NCBI GenBank assembly: GCA_018399515.1
Contig: JAGYOB010000205.1
Location: 1-11,094, forward strand
Source of the DNA: Candidatus Nanopelagicales bacterium
GTDB taxonomy: Bacteria > Actinomycetota > Actinomycetes > S36-B12
Reading direction: 5' to 3'
DNA length: 11,094 nucleotides
The notes beneath the pieces were generated by a model. That model saw only the letters and a program-made list of their open reading frames with translations. It was not told the origin of the DNA and made no database searches. The position numbers and the translations under genes are program-made. The stretch's first letter is position 1, and every line of letters starts with the position of its first letter. Shown here piece after piece: positions 6,840 to 11,094 of the stretch.

Positions 6840-7628
6840 TCAGACGCCCTTCGGACGCAGATACCGCTGAGCCAGCCCGCCGGCGAAGTCGAAAACGAGC
6901 GCAACGAGGGCCACGAGGACGGCGCCGATGAAGATCGCCGTGGGGCGATTGAGCTTCAGGCCCGCGTTGATCGTCTCACCTAGCCCGCCGCCCCCAATGA
7001 GGAAAGCCAGGGTGGCCATACCGACGTTGATGACGGTAGCCGTGCGGATTCCGGCCATGATGACGGGCACCGCCAGCGGTAGTTCGATCTTGGTGAGGCG
7101 CTGAACCCCACGCATGCCCATACCCTTACCGGCCTCGATCACCGACGAATCCACCTGCTCCAATCCCACGATCGTGTTGCGCAGGACCGGGAGCAGGGCG
7201 AACGTGGCCAACGCGAAGATGACAGTCCAGGCGCCCTGCCCCAACCAGACGAAGAACAACACGATGAGCCCGTATGCGGGGATCGCCTGGCCCAACCCCA
7301 GGAAACTCACGAGCGTGTCTTTAATCCTCGGCGCGTTCTCGCGGGTCACCAGAATGCCAATCGGGATCGCGACGGCCACCACGATGACGGTGGAGAAGAA
7401 CGCGACGTAGAGCTGCTGCCACAGCTGACGAGCCAGCTGAGACGGCTCGAGAATACGTTCGGTCGTGGGATCGAACGTCGAGTAGGACCACACTGTGATC
7501 AACAGCACGAGCAGAATTAGCGCCAGGACCGGCGTCACGATCAAGTCGAGTTGATCCGATGTCCAAGCGGCCAGGCTCCGGCGCTTGCGCTCGGTGCTTA
7601 ATCCGGTGGGTACGATCGCCGCGCTCAC
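6840..7628 (-). CDS. Osmoprotectant ABC transporter permease (ProW/OpuCB-type), first
   Basis: Inner-membrane permease of a quaternary-amine (glycine betaine, choline, carnitine type) importer. The 262-residue protein has a basic N-terminus, a membrane segment near 29-48, a periplasmic stretch at 50-72, then the core with about five more segments. The EAA loop that docks on the ATPase is EAGKGMGMRGVQRL...LPLAVPVIMAGIR at 165-196, followed by the family motif FLIGGGGLGETI. The N-terminal extension makes it longer than its partner permease. It starts at GTG 7628 within a GTGA overlap with the ATPase stop, and ppk2 follows after 17 bases. The substrate is inferred from the subfamily. Confidence 0.92.
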   Translation of the reverse strand: MSAAIVPTGLSTERKRRSLAAWTSDQLDLIVTPVLALILLVLLITVWSYSTFDPTTERILEPSQLARQLWQQLYVAFFSTVIVVAVAIPIGILVTRENAPRIKDTLVSFLGLGQAIPAYGLIVLFFVWLGQGAWTVIFALATFALLPVLRNTIVGLEQVDSSVIEAGKGMGMRGVQRLTKIELPLAVPVIMAGIRTATVINVGMATLAFLIGGGGLGETINAGLKLNRPTAIFIGAVLVALVALVFDFAGGLAQRYLRPKGV

Positions 7629-8761
7629 GGAGAACTCGTTTCATTCCCCTGGGTCAGCAGCAGCCCCGCCAGGCTCTCGATCGTGCAGCACCCGAGATAT
7701 CGCCCCCGCCCATCGACAACAACGGACATGCCAGACGAGGTCTGCAGCATCGCCGAGAGAGCATCTTGGAGGGTGTCCTCCGGCTGCAACTGCACCGTTA
7801 TCGGCCGCCCGGAACGCTCCAGGGCCGACGATGAAGAGTTCAACGCCCGCTCGTCGAGCCATCGAAGCGGTCGGTCCTGCTCATCCAGAAGCACCGCCGA
7901 CGTCGTGTTGGCCTCGTTCATCTCCGAAAGAGCTTGGCTGCGATGCACCGGCTGTTTCAATGTCACCATCGGGTCCAGATCGATATCGCGCACCCGGCGT
8001 AGCGTCAGCGTCTTGAGGATCGCCCCTGAGCCCAGGAAGTTCTCGACGAACTCATCAGCGGGATCGGTGAGGATGACCTCGGGACGGTCGAGTTGGGCGA
8101 TTTCGGATTGATCACGCAGGATGGCGATTCGATCCCCCATCTTGACGGCCTCGTCGATGTCGTGGGTCACGAACACGATGGTCTTCTTCAAGTCCGCCTG
8201 CAGCCGCAGGAATTCGTTTTGCAAGCGGTCCCGCGTGATGGGATCGATCGCCCCGAACGGCTCATCCATCAGCAGCACGTCCGGATCTGCACCCAGTGCT
8301 CGCGCCACGCCGACTCGCTGCGCCTGCCCTCCGGACAACTCCGATGGATAGCGGTCCCGGTAGATCGAGGGGTCCATCGAGACGACTTCAAGAAGTTCGT
8401 CGACGCGCTCCTTGATCTTCTTCTTCGGCCACTTCAACATTCGAGGCACGGTTGCGATGTTCTCCGCGATCGTGCGGTGCGGGAACAGCCCAATCTGCTG
8501 GATCACGTAACCCATCCGTCGACGCAACTCGTTGGGGTCCCCCTTGGTGACGTCCTGCCCCTCGTAGATGATGCGGCCCGATGTCGGTTCGATCATGCGA
8601 TTGATCAGACGCAGCGTCGTGGACTTACCGCACCCGGAAGGGCCGACGAGAACGAGGATCTCGCCCGGTTCGACAGCCAGATTCAACGCCTTGACCGCCG
8701 GCTCCTTGACGCCGGGATAGACCTTCGTGACAGCCTGCAAATCGATGAGTGGCTCGGTCAT
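7625..8761 (-). CDS. opuCA: Osmoprotectant ABC transporter ATPase with CBS domains
   Basis: ATP-hydrolysing subunit of the importer, on the cytoplasmic face. The 378-residue protein has Walker A GPSGCGKST at 40-48, Q-loop QQIGLFPH, signature LSGGQAQRVG at 142-151, Walker B VLLMDEP at 162-168 and switch histidine in FVTHD near 200. After residue ~240 come two CBS motifs (LKQPVHRSQALSEM..., then VQLQPEDTLQDALSAM...), as in OpuA/OpuC ATPases. In that family the CBS pair senses ionic strength and in some members c-di-AMP. ATG at 8761 is chosen over the open frame to 8878 because AGGAG lies 6 bases before it. It ends with a 4-base overlap with the next permease. The symbol is by family resemblance. 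Confidence 0.93.
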   Translation of the reverse strand: MTEPLIDLQAVTKVYPGVKEPAVKALNLAVEPGEILVLVGPSGCGKSTTLRLINRMIEPTSGRIIYEGQDVTKGDPNELRRRMGYVIQQIGLFPHRTIAENIATVPRMLKWPKKKIKERVDELLEVVSMDPSIYRDRYPSELSGGQAQRVGVARALGADPDVLLMDEPFGAIDPITRDRLQNEFLRLQADLKKTIVFVTHDIDEAVKMGDRIAILRDQSEIAQLDRPEVILTDPADEFVENFLGSGAILKTLTLRRVRDIDLDPMVTLKQPVHRSQALSEMNEANTTSAVLLDEQDRPLRWLDERALNSSSSALERSGRPITVQLQPEDTLQDALSAMLQTSSGMSVVVDGRGRYLGCCTIESLAGLLLTQGNETSSP

Positions 8762-8810
8762 GGGGTGCTCCTGTCGGTCAGGATGGTTGTGGCTCGGACA
8801 CTGGTCTGCC

Positions 8811-9467
8811 TCATCGGACTCCCGCCGGCGTCGTGACCCGCCCGAGGATGCGCAAGAGAACGTCGATGGTGAAAGCAAGCGCCAAAGACAAGATCACACC
8901 CGTCCAAATGGCCTCGAGTGAATTGGGTAGGGGAAGGCGCGCCAGACCGCTCTTGATGAAGTCGCCGAGCCCGCCGCCTGCTACCAGCGTCGCGATCGCG
9001 GAGATGCCGACGGTGAGAAGTGCGGAGACGCGGATTCCGGCCAGCATGATGGGCCAGGCAAGTGGCAGCTGGACGCCGGTCAACACCTGCCAGCGGGTTA
9101 AGCCCATCCCCCGTGCCGACTCCAAGACGCTGGGATCCACCGCGTCGAGCCCAGCGACCGTGTTGCGCAGAATCGGCAGAATCGCATAGAGGAACAGGGC
9201 GATGAAGGAAGGTGCGAACCCCAAACCGACGAGGGGGATGAAGATCGTGAACAACGCCAGCGATGGGATCGTGAGGAACACCGATGCGATCGCCAGTGAA
9301 AGTTCCTTCGCGAACGGATGATGCCGGGTAGCGATACCGGCCACCACCGCGACGAACCCGGCCGCCAGGGTCACCGTGACCACATAGACGATCGTTTGAG
9401 AAAGTGTCGAACCGACTAAGTCCCAACGGCTCGAGACGTACTCCCACCAACTAACGATTCCGTCCAC
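8811..9467 (-). CDS. Osmoprotectant ABC transporter permease (ProW/OpuCD-type), second
   Basis: The second, shorter membrane subunit of the importer, 218 residues with about five or six membrane segments. The EAA loop reads ESARGMGLTRWQVL...LPLAWPIMLAGIR at 116-146, and LVAGGGLGDFI matches the glycine motif of its partner. Two non-identical permeases with one ATPase and one binding protein is the OpuC/ProXVWZ-type layout. The start is GTG at 9467, with GAAGGGGA about 5 bases upstream. The gene lies 107 bases after the binding-protein gene, behind a strong hairpin, and 49 bases before the ATPase gene. Confidence 0.92.
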   Translation of the reverse strand: MDGIVSWWEYVSSRWDLVGSTLSQTIVYVVTVTLAAGFVAVVAGIATRHHPFAKELSLAIASVFLTIPSLALFTIFIPLVGLGFAPSFIALFLYAILPILRNTVAGLDAVDPSVLESARGMGLTRWQVLTGVQLPLAWPIMLAGIRVSALLTVGISAIATLVAGGGLGDFIKSGLARLPLPNSLEAIWTGVILSLALAFTIDVLLRILGRVTTPAGVR

Positions 9468-9515
9468 GGGTCCCCTTCAGGAAGTCCCTATCCGCCGGTT
9501 CGGCCACCGAGGAAC

Positions 9516-9525
9516 TGTCATGACA
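9516..9525. repeat. 10-bp perfect palindrome between binding protein and permease genes
   Basis: TGTCATGACA reads the same on both strands. It lies about 50 bases before the second permease start and just beyond the long hairpin. It could be a small operator or chance. Confidence 0.3.
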
Positions 9526-9532
9526 ACGACGC

Positions 9533-9568
9533 AGGTGGGCGTGAACACTCCTGTGTTCACGCCCACCT
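9533..9568 (-). terminator. Intercistronic hairpin after the binding-protein gene
   Basis: Arms at 9533-9548 (AGGTGGGCGTGAACAC) and 9553-9568 are exact reverse complements, giving a 16-bp perfect stem with a 4-base loop. Past one mismatch, four more pairs (9528-9531 with 9570-9573) extend it. It begins 7 bases after the binding-protein stop codon. In the direction of transcription the following bases are only mildly T-rich (GTCGTTGTCATG), so it is more likely a partial terminator or an RNA 3'-end stabiliser than a full stop. Either would make binding protein in excess over permease and ATPase, as importers need. Confidence 0.75.
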
Positions 9569-9574
9569 TCGTCA

Positions 9575-10549
9575 CTAGCCTGCGATGATTCCTTCGGACA
9601 CGAGATACTCGTTGGCGACCGCAGCGGGCTCTTCGCCCTCCGCGGAGACCTTCGCGTTCAACTCCGCCATCCGCTGGTTGTCCAGCGGAGCGATGATCGC
9701 GTCCACGATGCCCTGGAACGAATCCGGAGCCTCGTTGAACTTCTCCTCGCGCATCGTCGCCGAGACGTTGTAGAGGATGTTCACACCCGGGTCTTCCACG
9801 AGGGTCAGATTGAGTGCGGGAATACGACCATCCGTGGTGAACACCTCACCGAAGGTGCAGTTGTCGTTCGCGGTCTCGGTGTAGATCACGCCGGTGTCCA
9901 GGATGCGCTCCTGGGCGGACGGCAACTCGATCCCGGTTGCTTCCTCAGTGAGGATCAGACCATCGGGACGACTGGGAAACTCCGACTCCATGCACACGAT
10001 GGCGTCGGGGTTATCCCGGACGTATTCCATCATCGTCTGCAGGGTGAACGGACCACCGTTCGCCTCGGTGACTGCCGGGCTCGATGCGAAACCGTAGGTG
10101 TTGTTGAACGGCGAGCGGCCGATCCACACGATTCCGTTCTCCTCCAGATCGAGCTCCCGAACGCCGTCGGTCAACTCGATCGGATCGAAACTGGGATTCT
10201 CCTGGCCGAGGTGCACAGTCCACCCGGTGCCGTTGTACTCCATGTAGACATCAATCTCGCCTGATTCCAAGGCTTGCCGGGCCACACTCGTTCCACCGAG
10301 ATTGACCTTGTCATCGACCGATGCACCGGCGGCCCCGAAGGCCTGAACCAGCATCTGGCCCAAGATCAGCTGCTCATCGAAATCCTTGGACCCGACCGCG
10401 ACGCTGATCCCATCGAGTGGGAACTGCGAAACGATGGCGTCACCATCGGAAGTCGGGGAGGTATCTCCACCGCTATCACCACCGCAGGCGGCCAAGGCCA
10501 GGGCACCTGCCCCGACGAGTGCTGCGATTTTCACACTTGCGCGTGCCAT
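9575..10549 (-). CDS. Osmoprotectant ABC transporter substrate-binding lipoprotein (OpuAC family)
   Basis: Extracytoplasmic lipoprotein that captures a quaternary-amine osmolyte and hands it to the permeases. The 324-residue precursor has a signal peptide with lipobox LAAC, giving lipidation at C22, then a Gly/Ser/Asp-rich linker to about residue 45. VGSKDFDEQLILGQM (about 53-67) and EIDVYMEYNGTGW (about 98-110) match the ProX/OpuCC branch of OpuAC proteins, where D-x-Y-x-EY-x-GTG helps build the ligand pocket. The aromatic cage cannot be confirmed by eye, so the ligand is not fixed. ATG 10549 lies 10 bases after a strong AGGAG; the in-frame TTG at 10552, 7 bases after it, is an alternative. 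First gene of the operon. Confidence 0.92.
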   Translation of the reverse strand: MARASVKIAALVGAGALALAACGGDSGGDTSPTSDGDAIVSQFPLDGISVAVGSKDFDEQLILGQMLVQAFGAAGASVDDKVNLGGTSVARQALESGEIDVYMEYNGTGWTVHLGQENPSFDPIELTDGVRELDLEENGIVWIGRSPFNNTYGFASSPAVTEANGGPFTLQTMMEYVRDNPDAIVCMESEFPSRPDGLILTEEATGIELPSAQERILDTGVIYTETANDNCTFGEVFTTDGRIPALNLTLVEDPGVNILYNVSATMREEKFNEAPDSFQGIVDAIIAPLDNQRMAELNAKVSAEGEEPAAVANEYLVSEGIIAG

Positions 10550-10602
10550 CAAGATGGCTCTCCTCTCAACGCTTTCGTGCAGAGTCCATACTCCGGAAAG
10601 GA

Positions 10603-10619
10603 AATTACCCTTGGTAATT
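10603..10619. promoter_or_regulatory. 17-bp palindrome, operator candidate
   Basis: AATTACC at 10603-10609 and GGTAATT at 10613-10619 are exact inverted repeats around CTT. The size and symmetry suit a dimeric repressor of MarR, TetR or GntR type. It could instead be a leader RNA stem. It lies about 55 bases before the binding-protein start. Confidence 0.45.
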
Positions 10620-10634
10620 GGTCACTATTCGGGC

Positions 10635-10718
10635 ATGTCGCATGTTCGCCCCTGAGGCGAATCAAGTTTGTGACAATAACGGGATGTTTTACACTATATT
10701 GCGACATGTTTGCGACAT
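10635..10718. repeat. Three copies of the 8-mer ATGTCGCA near the operon promoter
   Basis: On the minus strand ATGTCGCAA occurs twice in tandem, at 10718-10710 and 10707-10699, spaced 11 bases start to start (one helical turn). A third copy, ATGTCGCA at 10635-10642, lies in the opposite orientation inside CATGTCGCATG. The tandem pair sits just upstream of the -10-like TATAGT, where an activator or repressor would bind. Confidence 0.5.
10645..10661 (-). other. Small leader hairpin
   Basis: TTCGCC at 10645-10650 pairs with GGCGAA at 10656-10661 around a 5-base loop. It lies in the predicted leader of the binding-protein gene. It has no T-run, so it is not a terminator by itself. Confidence 0.35.
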
Positions 10719-10794
10719 TTATCGTTACGCTTTCGTGACGACGGTGTTCGTGTCGCTGCAGCACACCGATGCCGGGCCTCACGGCTGCACTGGG

Positions 10795-10813
10795 CGGGCC
10801 GGACGCCGGCCCG
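10795..10813 (-). terminator. GC-rich hairpin after the right-edge gene
   Basis: CGGGCCGG at 10795-10802 and CCGGCCCG at 10806-10813 form an 8-bp stem of G and C only, with a 3-base loop. It lies 7 bases downstream of the stop codon of the leftward right-edge gene. It has no T-run; GC-only hairpins of this kind are common transcription ends in actinobacteria. It would insulate the osmoprotectant promoter from upstream transcription. Confidence 0.6.
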
Positions 10814-10820
10814 GAGGGGT

Positions 10821-11094
10821 CTAGCCGAAGTTCAGCCGGTAGGTGCCTTCGGCGACGTTCACCATGACCGATCCGTTCTCGAATTCCCGGCGGAACGTCA
10901 TAGCGACCTCGGAAACCTCGACTTCCCCGACGGGCGCACCGGGTGAACAACCCCGGGTAATTTCATTGTCGGGCTGACAGGAACCGTCGCCTCGCCCCCA
11001 GCGAGGCTCCTCGGCAAATCCTGACAACACACTCCAGACAAAAAAATTACCCGGGGGAACAACCCCGGGTAATTTCTTTGTCGGGCTGACAGGA
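10821..11094 (-). CDS. Unrecognised C-terminal gene fragment, open to the right edge
   Basis: The frame ends at TAG 10821-10823 and stays open to the window edge, so only a C-terminal part is seen. The last ~65 codons have codon use typical of real genes here. They read FAEEPRWGRGDGSCQPD, then EITRGCSPGAPVGEVEV, an FRREFENGSVMVNV segment and a final TYRLNFG. The two cysteines, nine residues apart, and the strand-like FENGSVMVNV end suggest an exported protein, but I recognise no family. Upstream of about 11030 the frame crosses a palindrome and a T-run and reads poorly (KKLPGVVPPGNFF). The true reading frame there may be another, so the gene may be broken by a frameshift or may start near 11030. 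Confidence 0.5.
   Translation of the reverse strand, partial: PVSPTKKLPGVVPPGNFFVWSVLSGFAEEPRWGRGDGSCQPDNEITRGCSPGAPVGEVEVSEVAMTFRREFENGSVMVNVAEGTYRLNFG
10939..10982. repeat. 44-bp direct repeat, inner copy
   Basis: Matches 11051-11094 at 42 of 44 bases; the differences are at 10944 and 10965. On the minus strand this copy lies in the coding frame of the right-edge gene and encodes SCQPDNEITRGCSP. The spacing to the other copy is 112 bases, not a multiple of three. Confidence 0.9.
11037..11082 (-). terminator. Long palindrome with T-run, terminator-like
   Basis: Arms 11037-11056 and 11063-11082 pair over 20 positions with one mismatch on DNA (a G-U pair in minus-strand RNA), around a 6-base loop. 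The inner core is ATTACCCGGGG/CCCCGGGTAAT. In the leftward direction the stem runs into seven T, as in an intrinsic terminator; rightward it runs into TTTCTTT, so it could work both ways. It may end a gene lying beyond the right edge. It overlaps the second copy of the 44-bp repeat. Confidence 0.55.
11051..11094. repeat. 44-bp direct repeat, outer copy at the window edge
   Basis: Second copy of 10939-10982, cut by or ending at the window edge, so its full length is unknown. It contains the loop and right arm of the palindrome, plus the inner end of its left arm. Read on the minus strand in the frame matching the inner copy, it encodes SCQPDKEITRGCSPG and then TAA. Confidence 0.9.

Larger units (their letters stand above)
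10553..10820. promoter_or_regulatory. Leader and promoter region of the osmoprotectant operon
   Basis: A 268-base non-coding stretch, AT-richer than the flanks. On the minus strand a -10-like TATAGT lies at 10698-10693 with no good -35 box, so transcription may need an activator or an alternative sigma factor. This would give a leader of about 135 bases. The leader holds a strong ribosome site (GAGAGGAG near 10561-10568), a 17-bp palindrome, a small hairpin and one ATGTCGCA motif; two more copies overlap the -35 region. I recognise no known riboswitch. The open frames crossing it are arginine-rich shadows. Confidence 0.55.

Noticed and set aside
8093..8836. 247-codon plus-strand open frame
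   Set aside because: Antisense to the ATPase gene with its full set of ABC motifs; the translation has no recognisable motif.
10553..10692. c-di-AMP (ydaO-type) riboswitch in the osmoprotectant leader
   Set aside because: These can control osmolyte transporters, but I see none of the conserved blocks of that motif; a covariance-model search would settle it.
10549..10950. 133-codon minus-strand open frame and plus-strand frames at 10618-10946 in the leader region
   Set aside because: Arg-rich or without motifs, and they cross the AT-rich promoter, the hairpins and the end of another gene.
1..11094. CRISPR array, insertion sequence, prophage or defence system
   Set aside because: No regularly spaced repeats, transposase, integrase or nuclease-type genes are seen; nearly all sequence is covered by ordinary metabolic, transport and tRNA genes.

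Overview
The window is GC-rich chromosomal DNA from an actinomycete-type bacterium. The main grounds are a tRNA-Gly(GCC)/Cys(GCA)/Val(GAC) cluster, frequent GTG starts, strongly GC-biased third codon positions, and a divergent zapE / RibD-like reductase pair resembling Rv2670c/Rv2671 of Mycobacterium tuberculosis. I see no insertion sequence, phage gene, CRISPR array or toxin-antitoxin pair. Genus cannot be decided from the sequence alone.

Left part (1-2080). A leftward folate operon, pabB then pabC with a 4-base stop/start overlap, makes the p-aminobenzoate moiety of folate from chorismate; pabC runs off the left edge. Three tRNA genes face the other way, probably from one promoter near 1539-1568.

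Middle (2075-6026). A leftward pair encodes a ZapE/AFG1-type ATPase and a small GlsB/YeaQ membrane protein. Head to head with zapE, 33 bases away, starts a RibD C-terminal (DHFR-like) reductase. It is followed by a secreted SGNH/GDSL esterase and a YihY/BrkB-family membrane protein, the last two overlapping by 4 bases. The YihY gene ends tail to tail with ppk2, the coding ends overlapping by 49 bases.

Right part (5978-10740). A leftward operon encodes a complete osmoprotectant (glycine betaine/choline type) ABC importer: lipoprotein binding protein, permease, CBS-domain ATPase, second permease. It ends with a class I polyphosphate kinase 2 gene 17 bases after the last transporter gene. A perfect 16-bp hairpin separates the binding protein from the rest and probably sets their expression ratio. 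The leader and promoter region is AT-richer than its surroundings, with repeated ATGTCGCA motifs and a 17-bp palindrome that look like operators.

Right edge (10821-11094). The C-terminal end of an unrecognised leftward gene is preceded by a 44-bp near-identical direct repeat, 112 bp away and therefore out of frame, and by a 20-bp-arm palindrome with a T-run. This may be a terminator, a damaged gene or a contig-end artefact. It is the least explained sequence here. Nothing in the window amounts to a clearly new biological system; the best leads are the operator-like sites and the ppk2 linkage of the importer operon, and the right-edge repeat.
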